DNA of 64,000 bases from Rapana venosa (Eukaryota; Mollusca; Gastropoda; Neogastropoda; Muricidae). Position 1 is the stretch's first letter; every line of letters starts with the position of its first letter. The translations under genes were made by a program, and so were the position numbers. Below are positions 1 to 14,100 of the stretch, piece after piece. Location of the stretch: assembly GCA_028751875.1 (NCBI GenBank), contig CM054158.1, forward strand, positions 9,063,302 through 9,127,301, given 5' to 3'. The notes under the pieces are model-generated. The model saw only the letters and a program-made list of their open reading frames with translations. It had not been told where the DNA came from and did no database searches.

Positions 1-1860
1 TTTGCCCAAGCAAGACCCAACCGAGCTGAGCAACATGTCTCGCGCGAAATAGAGTGAGTAATGATAGAACTTCACCATACATTCCTAAAATTCATTGCTA
101 GTCCCTTAGAATAAAAACCATTGCACTTCTAAAACATTCAATCACAAAATGTCACTATACCTTTGAAGAGATGACGATTCCAAAGAAACAAACATAGCAT
201 TCACCGTAGTCGAATGTGGTGTACTCCTCTGACACAAAGGTTTATGGCCATGACCTCTCGAAACCACAATAAAATTCTTAGTATTCACGGCTTGTCACGT
301 TTTTCTTCACTGTAGAACTAGATAATGTAATCGCCCTCTCTTCTTAATAAAATCTTTCTACTAAAAGAAGTACAACAAACCCCCGAAATTTGGCTCGTTC
401 AAGAGCCAGAACTAATAACGTGACATGACGGGCTACTGGGGGAAGAGACTTCAGACTAGGAGGCTCATTGGGATCAAAATTATGATTTCAAGCACTGTGG
501 ATACGTGTTTGTTATACTTTACATTTATAAACAGCCTAACAAATACAAATTTAGTACATATGCTAGTGTCTTAATTCTTCTCATATACTGCTTTGTGTCT
601 ACTTTAGTCAGTATGAGATTCTGGATTTGGCACATTAATTTTATAATCTCGAGACCTAAATCCTTTACAGCTACAAAATGATCACGTGACTTACTTGATG
701 CAAATCCCGCGAACGCGAGACATACGCATGCACGAATTTGGAAACAACGCTAGCTAGGCCCAAAAAAAAAGTTTTGAATGCAATTAATTTACGTTGCCAG
801 TCAGGCGACCCACACTTTGAACGAAGACGCTGAAAAATGAGAAAAATATGTAATACAGTCAAAGTCGTGGTAGAACCAAGGAAATTGATTGGCTGTCTTA
901 GTTTAAAACAAATGAACACAGAAAAAGCATGCTGAGCTCTATGGTGCTGACCTGACCTGACCCGATATGCTAAACATCAAGGGCGGGTCATAAGTCTAAC
1001 GGGAAAAGTCTGACACTCTAGGCCTAGGCTACTACCTTTTGAGGTTTACTTTATCTGAAGATGGAAACACAAGATTAAAGACTAGAGACTTGATAGACCG
1101 ATAACGACGTAAACATCGTCTCTAATCTTCTACAGTACGTCACAGTTTAACTTTAAACAAATAATACATTTTTAAAAGGCTTACCATAGTGGTGCACACT
1201 TTCATAAACCCCCTAGTGTTGTATGTGGGTGGGTGGGTGAGTTACAAGGAATGGATAAAGAAAACAATTCATTTATTGCTTATCCATATTTCCATCACAA
1301 GAGGGGGAGGTGTGGGTCTGTTTTCTTTTTTAACAGTTGACCACTGGGGGAAAAAGATATTTCATATGTGTTGTTAGTTTTGATACTGCCATGAATTCTC
1401 ACACTCATTAACCACCCCCTTTTAACAAGAGGCATTTATTTGTTCTGACAATATAGTAAACTGTTTGGGTGAAAAAGTACAAATACAACAGAGACTGAAT
1501 TTTTTCAGTAGTCTATCAGTTCTTCATAAGTGGGTGCTTGGTGTACAGTGATACTCATTCCTCATACAACTGCTACTTCCCAGACATTCACAGGTTTCTT
1601 TACTCTGTTCATTCATGTGTGTTGGGTGACCAGCATGACATAAACTGAGTATGGATATATATATATATATATATTGTATGTCTTTCTTTTTCCCATAATC
1701 AATCCAAAATCTTTTATTTGAATCCTAGCATAGCATACAAATGTTTGGAACATTGCTGAAGACAGATTGCAGAACTCTACCTTAACTGTGGGCAGAAATG
1801 GCTTTAATTAACTGCAACGATCTTGCCACTGGTGAAACATGGAGCTCTAGCTGAGGAATA

Positions 1861-1946
1861 CCCCCCCCCCCCCCCCCAAAAACAAAAAAAAAAAAACCCA
1901 CACACACCAAAAAAAACAAACAAAAGAACTCCCCCCCCCCCCCCCC
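1861..1946. repeat. paired poly-C / poly-A tracts
   Basis: Two runs of 16-17 C, each followed by A-rich sequence, about 50 bases apart. They are simple homopolymer tracts; their lengths in the assembly are probably unreliable. Confidence 0.85.
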
Positions 1947-4269
1947 AAAAAAAATGGTGTCAATTAACATTGTCAACTTCTTGCTAGTCGGCTTTGGTAA
2001 CTTAATTCTTGGAAGTTAAGTTTGAGGCTAAAACCAGTTCAGACAGACATTTCAGTTTTGAACTAGGGGACTTTTCTGGGCTCTAGAAATGCATGATGCA
2101 ATCTATTGCAAGGTCATTCAAATGAAGTTGTTTTCCCATCGTTGTTATATTGAAGTGGAATGTGTGATAAGTGCTTTCCTGTTTGTTTTTATGTATGGCT
2201 TGTATCTCACATAAATTTATCTTTTTATTAATCTAATGTACTATTCATATTCAAGTCCATTCACGTTTCATTTTCTGTAAAGGCCCCACACACTTTCTCT
2301 CTCTCACATTTGCTGGGTGGAGGAGGAGAGGAGGGAGGTCATTGAAGGCAATATTGTCAAGATTCAAGATTCAAGATTTTATTTCAAGAAAAAACCCCAA
2401 GGGGTACATGAAATTTAACAAAACCACAACTTGCGGATGTGGGCATGTGAAAAATACTCACACACAAATTCGCTCAAAAATGAAAGAGCACAAACCATGG
2501 ACATGAAAAGTGAAAAAGCATTCACAACACAGGAAAGGCATAGCAACCTGACATGATGCCTGAATACATTTCCTGCAACCAACTGCACACTCTCTCTCTC
2601 TCTCGCTCTCTCTCTCTCTCTTTCCATGTATTATGGCCTAAGGCTGAGATACATTAAATTTCTGAGTTCTGAGCTCTCTCTCTCTCTCTCTCCCAGCACA
2701 CCACGCCCAATGCAAAGGCATCAATAAGCACACACACACACACGCAGGCGTGGAACATCAACACGCCAAGAAACCCGCCATTTCCCGGTCACACACACAC
2801 TCGTGCACCCATGCACGCAGGAAGCATTTCAAACTAAACGCCAGGCAAACAATTCAAATGAAAATACAAAAGTTCTCGCGAGGCAACTGCACCAATGTGA
2901 GTTGGACCTCCCTGCTAGAAAGCACAACCAGTACACTGATACGTGCGCACACTTTCACACAAATGCGGGGACACACACACATACACGTGCACGTGGGGGT
3001 GCTAGTGTGCTCACACACAATGACATGGCCATTCAAGCCTTTACCAACAAGGGAAATTAACTTATCCCTAACATGTAATAAAATGCACTGGTGTCATCTA
3101 AAGAGATGCATCAAATCAATAGGTTTTCATTATTTCTTTGAGGAATTTTATAAGTTTAATAAGCAAGGATTTATTTGTGGAACTAAACAATAATGACAAT
3201 AAAACAGTAATGACGCAATGAATGCCTAGTATTTTCTAACGTTCTGTTCCTGTACCTTTTTATTATCTAAAGTATAAACGTGAAAGAATGGATGATATAG
3301 TAGGTGAAGTAAATTGTCCTGATGTTTTATGATTTTTTTTTAAATTGTGAAAACATTCTTTATTTAAGTGTGTGTATGCGTGCGCACAGGTGTGTATATG
3401 TGTGTGCATGTATATGTATCGATTTTCCTCTTTTTACTGGTTTAATTTAATGGTAAAGGTTGAAATAATGTAGTATTTCAGTATAATCATTAAGAAATTT
3501 GTTCTTAGATAGATGGTCTGATGAAAAAAAGCAAATGCATTGCTTATTCAATATACCATCTAGAAATAAAAATTTGACTTGACTCTCTCTCTCTCCAACA
3601 CACACACACACACACAAACAAAATCACAGACAGACAGAAAGAGGCCAGCCATCCAGCCAAAGACTTTCAAACAACATGAACACAGAAAGACTGACACATG
3701 TTGGGTTTTCTCAGATTTATTTTGCAATGCATCAAGATCGACACTTTGGCTGCAGCAGCAATGTTCCGGCAAATTTCGCCGACAGACAGACATATTGGTA
3801 AACCAGTCAACTGACACACACCATCACCAACATACTTCACCAAGAGAAAGAGACCAAGAGAGAGAAAGAGAGTCAAAAATAAAATAAAACTCCATACATA
3901 AAATCAGTCTGTTCTTATACAGAGTGGTGATCGTAGATCAAATCAGATAAAGATTTAGGTGATACCAGTAACTTTCAGCTACCCTGTGTTGATTCAACAA
4001 TGTGTCCATGCACACACATGTTTACACACACACATATGCACACATGCATACACACATGTATGTCTTAATTTTCAAAGTAAAGAAGCCACAGTACAAAGAC
4101 TCCACTGCCATGAGATAAGAGACCTACTGGTGATGCTGTTTTCCCAAAGCCAAGATTTCCAGAAAACTCCCCTTTTCTAACCAACACATACTGTGTAAAA
4201 AACACACTAATTTCTTATTAAATCTTTCACACATGCACATCAAATCTAGTCAGCTTTGGTAACTTAATT

Positions 4270-4272
<3 letters not shown>

Positions 4273-4359
<87 letters not shown>
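4273..4359. repeat. (GA)n microsatellite
   Basis: Nearly perfect GA dinucleotide run of about 87 bases with one interruption. Confidence 0.95.
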
Positions 4360-4361
<2 letters not shown>

Positions 4362-5299
4362 AATGAACAAAATTTATTCTTCAAGCTACCAACCCCTAGA
4401 ATGGGGTCAAACTAAACATATCAAAACAAAGCCAAAACAAAAAAATGACATAATTATGGCAACAAGATAGAGAGAGAGAAAGAGAGAGAGTGTGTGTGAG
4501 TGTGAGTGAGTGTAATAAAAACTAAGGGACAGGCTTGCAACACAAATCATCATGGCCATAATCAGAACTGGTTTGTTGGGAGAGAGATTTTTAGGGGGGT
4601 GGGGGGGTGTTATGGTCAGAGTTGGGATCAAACGTTTTTGATATGCTAATCCAACATCTTGACACGTGCTCACACAATGACACACAGGCTTGAACAATTT
4701 GCAGATGTATCTCAACACAGCAACAGAAATAGACAGACACACAGAGAGATTCCAAATGTCACTTGTATAATGTGTGTAAAGCATTGTACTCAATGAGATT
4801 CCAGTATCAAGACAGAAGTGATGCTGTGAGGGAAACAATGACAACAGCCCTTCAATGATGGGAGAAAAGACCTAACGTCAGAAAATGCTGACAAATATCG
4901 AACCACCATCAGACAACACACACATACATCTGACAAAGCCTGCAGCCAATGGAGGCCCGGCCATCACACTGTTGCATACCACCATACACCCTGATTTTCT
5001 TTTCTGGGGTTTTTTCTTCCTCCTCCATTTTTAACAGGTACTGTTGAAAGTTACAACACTTTTTAGCGAATCAGGAATTTTTAAAAAAAATTTCTACAAT
5101 ATACCACACAAAAAAGAAATAAAAAAGCAATAACACAACAGCCAACAAACAAACAAAAATGTCCCTCCACTGTCCACACCAAAAAATAACTCCAGAATCC
5201 CAAAGTACACACCTCAACCAAAAGTACAGCATGTGCAACGAGTATGCGCATGTGTGCATCAATACACACACACACACAAACACACACATGCAGAACATC

Positions 5300-5462
5300 T
5301 TGCACACACTTTAAAACCCATTCCGCTTTTTGGAAGAAGCCATTGTGTGCCGTGGGAACAGATGACAAAATTTACAAAACTGCATACACATGGGGACTGG
5401 ATGTAAAAAAAGCATACAAGTGCTTATTCCATTATCCACAAAATAAACAAATAAATAAATGT
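5300..5462 (+). repeat. SINE-B fragment (3' part)
   Basis: Matches the 3' half of the repeat family seen complete at 55326-55702: the CATTGTGTGC...GGGAACAGATGACAAAATTT block, the GGGGACTGGATGTAAAAAAA block, the TGCTTATTCCATTATCC block and an AAATA-rich tail. The tRNA-like head is missing. Confidence 0.75.
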
Positions 5463-6535
5463 GTGTGTGTGTTTGTATGTGTTCTAGATACAAGTATGTG
5501 TGTGAATAATGTTTTAAAAATATTTTCTTATACATATAAAACTCATAGAATAAGACAATTAAAATCTTTAAAAAAAACAATTTTTAAATAAAAATCCAAT
5601 TGAATAAAGGTCTAACAAGATTTACCCACAGAATATGGATAATTTAAGCGGCTGAGGGGGCATAGCCTTATGTACTACCACCCCCCCCCCCCCCAAAGAA
5701 AAGAATTCTCCTTCATTATTCTACACTCCCATTTCTATACCACCTATGACAACATCCAATACATACGTACCACGCATACCTCAGCTGTGCACGCCAAATA
5801 CCCATTACAAACACTTCTCTTTTTCCATGTTTATAAACAGACATTACACGAGCAGTAAATTTTACTTGCTCATATTCATAAACAAATATTACTACATTGC
5901 TTAATAAAAACAGCACATAGCTTAATATAAAAAAAAGTTGTTTTAATCAACTAGTCAGTTTAACAATAACTCAGCTAATATACTACCCTTTCTAAACAAT
6001 TGTAGACATAATATGTTACAATAATCTTTTCAGTAGTAAAAATCACTTCTTCAGTTTAACAATAGTACATCGACATTTGTCTAGCTTTCTCAAACACAAG
6101 CTTTCTGAAACAACCACATTATGCATCTTTTCTCCTGTAAAATGCCTCATGAGGAGTAAACTGGCTTGAGCAGAGATGACAAGAATGATTCAGAGAACAA
6201 AAAATGAAGATACCTTTCTATTGAACGAGATGGGGGGGGGAGGGGTTTCTTCCGAAAATGCCTCATGAAAAATAAACTGGCTTGATGAAGACAAGAATGA
6301 TTCAGCATCTTAAAAAAACAATCGGAACAAAACAGGACTCTAAACATTGATAGTACTTTACATCCATAAAAGAACACCACATTCACAACTGTTCCTCTAA
6401 AGGTGGAGTATTGCTGCCTATACAGTGCAGTTTTTGAAAACAGTCCTACTCACAAACTTCTCGCCTAGTGTGTACTCTCACAGCAATTCCCAGGTGTGAT
6501 GACTGTCATTGACGGCATGTTCTGGGTGACCCCCA

Positions 6536-6625
6536 GGGCGTTAAGCGCTTTGATTTGTTTGCTTGACAAGATTCAGTGCTATAAAACTTCCATATAATAG
6601 TTTTTGTTATTATTATTATTAAGCT
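6536..6625 (+). mobile_element. LINE 3' tail fragment (L2-like)
   Basis: About 90 bases matching the 3' end of the LINE at 26945-27530 (reverse strand): AAGCGCTTTGATTTGTTT, then a TATAAAACTTCC block and an ATT-repeat tail. This is a severely 5'-truncated insertion. Confidence 0.6.
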
Positions 6626-7092
6626 GAGTAACGCCCAACAACAAATCTCTGCAAACAAGACATACACAATGGAAGCCATCAGAGCATCAGGAGTTAAATA
6701 TTTTCTGTACAATCACATAAATGGATGGTGTATGAGGGAAGAGCCATTTTTAACAGGGAACAGCTTCTGTAAGTTGACACAAACACACACAAAAGAGAAG
6801 AAAAAAAAGCACACACAAAAAGAAAACAAAAAAAGGAGAAAAGAAAGAAAGACAATATATTGCAAAAGCCTGAGCAAACGATGGAAAAAAAAGAGGATTC
6901 ATGAGGGTTTGGGTTTTTTTTTTCATTTCTTTAAAAATGTATAGGACATAAGCCGTACTATTATAGATGTATACTATGCATCAAAAAACCCACTGCTTCA
7001 GGGTTTTTTTACTAGCACAAATATAATGAACAATTAATTTTGAGAAAAAAAGATATTGCATGAAAATCAATGACCAAGACAAAATATACACA

Positions 7093-7096
<4 letters not shown>

Positions 7097-7150
<54 letters not shown>
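7097..7150. repeat. (TG)n microsatellite
   Basis: Perfect TG run of about 54 bases. Confidence 0.95.
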
Positions 7151-7153
<3 letters not shown>

Positions 7154-7252
7154 AGTCAAAACCTAACCTAAGAATTAACTGATGACAACAGAAAACAAAA
7201 CTCTCACCAAAAAAATGAGACAGAGAGGTGGACTTATAAAGAAGAAACAGAG

Positions 7253-7255
<3 letters not shown>

Positions 7256-7308
<53 letters not shown>

Positions 7309-7317
7309 GAGAGCAAA

Positions 7318-7396
<79 letters not shown>
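7256..7396. repeat. (GA)n microsatellite
   Basis: GA run of about 140 bases with a short GAGCAAAAGA interruption. It creates meaningless Ser/Leu or Arg/Glu reading frames on both strands. Confidence 0.95.
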
Positions 7397-7398
<2 letters not shown>

Positions 7399-10105
7399 CA
7401 AGAGCGACATACCTTTCACAACCACCACCAACATCACACATAAATAATCTGCTCTCCCCACTCAAGCTGTTCAAAGCATTCCATCACAGAATATCTGGAC
7501 AAATCAGAGGGGATATTTCATGACCAAAGCAACAGGCAACATCCTAACTATAATACTGATGCCAAATATCACAAAGAATTCTCAGGTTAGCGGCAACGCA
7601 CGCACGCATGCGCACACACACATACACACTGCATGCAAAACACGGAAACATCAACTCTCAGAGTTCCCATATATATGGCATAGAGGCATACTACCCAGGA
7701 GAATTTTTTTTTAATGTAAACAACCAATGAAGACACACAGACTCAGTGTATGAGAAATATTTATACTTGGCTCACAACACAGACAATATAAAGATGCTTG
7801 AATACTCTCGATGCACATATATAACGACAGCCATGTCACTCACTCACAACACCATTGCAATCATCTCTTTACAAAGGAGGAGGGATGGGGAGTGAGAGTG
7901 GGAGGGTAAAAACAAGGGGAATAAATACAGTTGTGAAGGGAAAATAACTGTACATCAGATCTGAAAATAAATACTGCCATGATCGCATATCACAGAAGAA
8001 CAAAAACTTGTTGAAGTATCTCAAGACATACAATGTTAAAGTATCTCAAAAACCTTTTTTTTTTTAAATCAGTCATATTAAAAATGACACCACTATTCTG
8101 TTATTACTGAATTTATACTGTATCATCAAACATTTTTTTTAACATTATTATACATTTTCTTAATCTTTCACTCTATATTTGCTGAACAAAACAAAAAAAT
8201 GATCTCATGATTCATCCCAAAACATGATGCAAAGCAAAAGCCAGATGGGTACACACACAAGTGTGCAGTAACACTGGAGATGACAAAGTACGTGATGGAC
8301 TTCAGAACAACTCTGCTTCAAAGCAACACATACTGCCACAACAGACAACGACACAACAACGAACAGGATATAGTGATACCACAGCGGCACATCATGGCAA
8401 TGGACAATGACACAACAGATGTGCCACATGGACATTAACATAGAGGAAGTTGACACAACAACAGAAATGATAAAAATAGACAATAACAAAAAAAATACTA
8501 CACAACAATAAGACAATATAAACAGCCACAACATACAATGAAAAATGACCAAAAATGGACAATGACACAAACAGACAATGACACAAAGGACAATCTTACA
8601 AATAATGGCACACAGATGATACAACATGCAATGCCATAACAAATAATGACAAAATGATAACAAGACATAACACAGCTGTTGTCTGTCACTTCTTGCTCGA
8701 CCTTTTCGGCTAGAGTCATATTGTCCAACACAACAAAAAAAGACACTACCCATGTTAGCTGGTTCACACCTGAACACCAACTCTTCCCTCTCTTTCTCTG
8801 CAAAGTGGAAATCAGCTATCCCACATTTTTTCTCTAACAGAGACAGTTACAGCTGAATGATGACGTCTACTCTTTCAATCTTTTCTTAAAAATTCTGGAA
8901 GACAATGATATCAGATTATTGCAAGTAGCATCACATATTGGAGTGGGAGAAAAAACCAACACTTATGTACATTGGCGTAAAAGGGAAAAGACATACTTAC
9001 ATATAAACTGCACCACAATGACATGAAGTTAACCAAACTGATGACAAGATGGTGACATGCTATTACTATTTTTTTTTTTTAAGAAGATTTTTCAGATTTT
9101 TGGCCCTGGTTTTTTTTCTTCTTTTTTTTGGTTTTGTTTTGTTTTTGCATTTGTTGGGGTTTTTTGTTTTGCTTTTATGGGGTTTTTTGGGTGTGTGGAT
9201 TTTTTTTTGGGGGGTGGGGGGGGCAGAGGGGGACATTGTTGTTGGTAGTTTTGTTGTCGGGTTTTGTTGTTGTTGTTGGGGTGGGGGGTGGAGTTTGGGG
9301 GGACTTTTTTTTTTTCTTTTTGAGTTTTAATTTGTTCTTTCTTTTCTGTTTTTTGAGGGGAAGGGATGTCTTTTCCATCCAGGACTTAAGGATGGGAGAC
9401 TATTTATCCCACAACAATGAAGCTATTTATATATGCATTTTTTTTCCTTTTTGTTTTAATCAACTGATGAAGTTGTTTTTTTAAAAACAGACAAATAGTT
9501 TTTTTTACAAAGGAGACTTGCCTGAGGCCAGACAAAGACTTTTTCACTTGTCATCTTCTTCTTCTTCTTCCATGACTCTGCTGAGCATTACAAGAGTCTG
9601 GGGTACAGCACAGAAAAGCACTTCACCAAACTCCTCCATTCTGCACTGTGGTGACAAAGTCCCAACTCTGTACCACCCAAAACATCAGTTAAATACAAGC
9701 TTGTTACCAATAACAAAACAAACGACGCTGATGGTGATGTCACAATCATTTGCTGACAAGTGAGAAAAACAACAAAATCCCCACACAAACATCATTTATA
9801 ACCTCATACATCTACTGCATCGGTGATTTGAAAAAACAAAAAACCCATAAAAACCAGTTATGACAAAAACTTCACATCTCTAGCCCATTGCCATAACAAA
9901 GATAGAAACAAGCAGATTCTGGGGTCTTTGTAAAACATGACGACTTCACACCAGTAATTCATTGCTGAGAGCAACAGCAAACAACCCCAAAGAAACAACA
10001 AAAATCTACCCCACCCCCACATGGTACCAAAAAAAGGATGCTGATACCTTTATACCCCTACTCCGTTGCTGATAAGAAAAAGGAAGACAAACCAAACAAA
10101 ACCCC

Positions 10106-10205
10106 CCACCCCTGACACAAACGTCACACCACAGCTCCACCCCCCTGACACAAACGTCACACCACGCCCACCCCCTGACACAAACGTCACACCACAGCTC
10201 CACCC
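10106..10205. repeat. 31-bp minisatellite, about 3 copies
   Basis: Units of the form CCACCCCCTGACACAAACGT followed by CACACCACAGCT. It lies downstream of the F-box/LRR stop codon, probably in its 3' untranslated region or just beyond. Confidence 0.85.
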
Positions 10206-10222
10206 CCCATCCCCGACCAAAC

Positions 10223-10372
10223 GTCATTATGATGTCACTACTCTGTCATTATGATGTCACTACTCTGTCATTATGATGTCACTACTCCGTCATTATGATG
10301 TCACTACTCTGTCATTATGATGTCACTACTCTGTCATTATGATGTCACTACTCTGTCATTATGATGTCAGTG
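10223..10372. repeat. 22-bp minisatellite, about 7 copies
   Basis: Near-perfect 22-bp unit containing TCATTATGATGTCACTACTC. It starts about 70 bases downstream of the F-box/LRR stop codon. Each unit carries TGATGTCA, which resembles a CRE/AP-1 half-palindrome; this may be chance. Confidence 0.9.
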
Positions 10373-10442
10373 CTGTGTCAACTCATTCCAATGCGTGAGG
10401 TGTGTGGTGTGGCATGTGGAGGGCTGCCTGCAGAGGGAGAGG

Positions 10443-10530
10443 TCACATCTCGATGTTGATGAAGCGGTTGTAGCGCTTGAGGGTGGTCACGTCACGAACA
10501 TTGCAGCCGTAGAGATGTACCGTGCTGAGA
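10443..10530 (-). CDS. F-box/LRR gene, exon 13 (stop codon)
   Basis: Acceptor GTATGTGCAG|TCTCAG; TGA at 10445-10443; 88 nt. It encodes LSTVHLYGCNVRDVTTLKRY ending FINIEM. The phase joins exon 12 through a split Arg codon. Confidence 0.88.
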
Positions 10531-11071
10531 CTGCACATACCATCGGTCATAGTGAGTTTTCTCTTGTGTCATTCATCATACATTATACAGTCATTCATTT
10601 ATTTACTTTACGTAATGAACATCAACAACAGTATGATCAATCTGAAACACACTTGCAAGCATACATACACACTCACACACACACAAAGACACCTATCATA
10701 CATACACATATATATTCTATACACAAGTACACCAAACACACACACACAAACATGAGCATACACACACACATAAACACATGCATGCACACACTCACAGCTC
10801 TTCAAACCACACATGTATACACACACAAAACCACACACATACCCCACCACACACACACACACACACACATGCATAAGCCTTACATACATACACAGATACA
10901 CACACATCCATACACAAACAGCCACCAACAAACCTCCCCCACCCCCCCATATCACACACTCAAACATTCCACACATAGCCACACAACCCCGCTTCCCCAC
11001 CCCACACATACACACACACCTGCACAATGCCCTCTTCCACACACACACATACAACACATACACACACAGAG

Positions 11072-11112
<41 letters not shown>

Positions 11113-14100
11113 CTCTCTTCACACACACACACACACAGAGCTTTCTTCCACACACACACACACTGCCCTCTTCCACACACACACACACACACAAAGCCCT
11201 CTTCCACACACACACACTGCCCTCTTCCACACACACACAATGCCCTCTTCCACACACACAATGCCCTCATGCCTCTTCACACACACAATGCCCTCTTCCA
11301 CACACACAATGCCCTCTTCCACACACACACCACACACACTGCCCTCTTCCACACACACAATGCCCTCTTCCACACACACACCTCTCACACACAATGCCCT
11401 CTTCCACACACACAATGCCCTCTTCCACACACACAATGCCCTCTTTCACACACAGAGCTCTCTTCCACACACACACACTGCCCTCTTCCACACACACAAG
11501 CCTCTTCCACACACACAATGCCTCTTTCACACACAGCCCTCTTCCACACACAAGCTCTCTTCCACACACACACACTGCCCTCTTCCACACACTGCCCTCT
11601 TCCACACACACAATGCCCTCTTCCACACACACACACTGCCTCTTCCACACACACAACATGCCCTCTTCCACACACAAAACCCTCTTCCACACACACACAG
11701 ACACACACACACAGACACAGAGTCATTCCCAGAGTGGACCCCCCCCCCCGCCAGGCAGGCAGGGTTTAACTGGTCAAGAGGCAGAGAAGGGAAGGGTGGA
11801 GGGTGGAGGGGTGGACGCACCGTTTACAGTTTCTCAGCAGCTTGGCCAGCGACTTTTCGTGCACATCAGGCAGGAAGTTGAACTTGGCGCTCTCCAGGTA
11901 GCGACTGGCCTCCGCCAACATCAGCACGCTGCAATCCACATCACTGCATGTCATGTCGTGTCACATCACTGCTTGTCACTTGGTCATGTCACTCTGTGTG
12001 TCACTTGGTCATGTCACACTATGTCACTTGGTCACATCACTCTGTGTCACTTGATCATGTCACACTACATCACTTCATCATCATCATTAGCCATTACACC
12101 CAGCGGTGTGTAGGGCAGCAACAAAGCGCTTCCACTCCTGCCTATTCTGGGCCAACCTAGAGTGCTGCATGGCCTTCATCTCACTTTCTACAGTTGTTCT
12201 CCACGTTGCTTTTGGTCTTCCTTTCTTTCTCCTTCCTTCTGGGGTCCAGACTACATCACTTGGTCATCTCATATCATGTCACTTGGTCATGTCACACCAT
12301 GTCATGTGGACGTGTCACTTGGTCAAGTCACTAGGATCATATCACACTGTGTCACTTGGTCATGTCACACATTGCATCACGTCACATTGTGTTGCTTTGT
12401 CATGTCACACTGCGCCGCTTGGTCATGTCACACAGTTTCACTTGGTCATGTCACGTGGCCACGGCACTCTGTGTCACTTAGTCACGTCACTCCGTGTCAC
12501 TTGGTCATGTCACTCTGTGTCACTTGGTCATGTCACTCTGTGTCACTTGGCCATGTCACTTGGTCACGTCACTCTGTGTCACTTGGTCACGTCACTCTGT
12601 GTCACTTGGTTTGGTCACGTCACTCTGTGTCACTTGGTCGTGTCCCACTGTGTCACTTGATCGCGTCACACTGTGTCACTTGGTCACGTCACACATTGCA
12701 TCACGTCACATTGTGTTGCTTTGTCATGTCACACTGCGCCGTTTGGTCATGTCACACAGTTTCACTTGGTCATGTCACGTGGCCACGGCACTCTGTGTCA
12801 CTTAGTCACGTCACTCCGTGTCACTTGGTCATGTCACTTGGTCATGTCACTCTGTGTCACTTGGCCATGTCACTTGGGCACGTCACTCTGTGTCACTTGG
12901 TCACGTCACTCTGTGTCACTTGGTTTGGTCACGTCACTCTGTGTCACTTGGTCACGTCACAATGTGTCACTTGATCGCGTCACACTGTGTCACTTGGTCA
13001 CGTCACTCTGTGTCACTTGGTCACGTCACTCTGTGTCCCTTGGTCACGTCACTCTGTGTCACTTGGTCGTGTCCCACTGTGTCACTTGATCGTGTCCCAC
13101 TGTGTCACTTGATCGTGTCCCACTGTGTCACTTGGTCGTGTCCCACTGTGTCACTTGGTCGTGTCCCACTGTGTCACTTGATCGTGTCCCACTGTGTCAC
13201 TTGGTCGTGTCCCACTGTGTCACTTGATCGTGTCCCACTGTGTCACTTGATCGTGTCCCACTGTGTCACTTGGTTGTATCCCACTGTGTCACTTGGTCGT
13301 GTCACTTCATCAATGAACTAACAACATATCACTTTTTTCCCTTTTTTTAAAGTTTAGAGCAACACAGATACATCTTCGTCATCTTCTTTTCCCCTCACTT
13401 TGTTGGGCCTTACTGGGCCACTGAACTAAGAGCTCTTCACCAAATTCTTTTATTTATATCAGATGGCATTATTTTGGCTATTATGATGATCATGATCATG
13501 GTATGATGATACCACAGACCTGTTATGTGAACAGCTGGTGCAGCTAATATCAGATGATATTACTGTGGTTATGATGATGATCATTATGATGGCTGATATG
13601 ACAACACCCACCTCTTTTGTGTACATATGCTGGAGCTAAAATCAGACGATATGATCACGGTTATTAGGATGATCATTATGATGGCTGATGTGACAGTGCC
13701 CACCTCTTTTGTGCACAGCTGGTAGAGCTAAAAGCAGATGACATTATCATGGATATTATGATGGTCATTATGATGGTTGATTCGACAGCGCCCACCTTTT
13801 GTGTGTACAGCTGGTAGAGCTGATGTCGATGGCGGTCAGGCGGTAACAGTTGTTGACCAGTGTCTGAATGCTGGAGTCAGAAATGTTGCTGCAGCCACAG
13901 ATGTCCAGAGACCTGGGAAACAACGCACACACTGGGAACTGAACACCATCAGTACACAGTCCTACAGGACACTGTCTGTGTGTGTGGGAAACACCGCACA
14001 TACTGGGAACTGAACACCATCAGTACACAGTCCTACAGGACACTGTCTGTGTGTGTGTGGGAAACAACGCACACACTGGGAACTGAAAACCATCAGTACA

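Larger units (their letters stand above)
1..10105. other. gene-free flank downstream of the F-box/LRR gene
   Basis: I found no supportable coding exon here on either strand. The stretch holds A/T-rich unique DNA, poly-C runs, GA, CA and TG microsatellites, one SINE fragment and one LINE tail (listed separately). The part next to 10443 may include the 3' untranslated region of the minus-strand gene, but I saw no convincing AATAAA on the minus strand, so its end is not placed. Open frames in this stretch are made of repeats. Confidence 0.6.

Noticed and set aside
2750..3193. 147-codon plus-strand frame
   Set aside because: CA-rich simple sequence; no recognisable domain and no splice partners.
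8205..8780. 191-codon minus-strand frame resembling a membrane protein
   Set aside because: The hydrophobic look comes from degenerate ACAATGACACAAC-type repeats; no splice context, homology or codon pattern supports it.
10395..12113. 572-codon plus-strand open frame rich in His, Thr and Pro
   Set aside because: It is a translation of the CA/CCCTCTTCC minisatellite and overlaps two well-supported minus-strand exons; no domain is visible.
12106..13321. overlapping plus-strand frames of 100-270 codons rich in Ser, His, Val and Thr
   Set aside because: Products of the 23-bp minisatellite.
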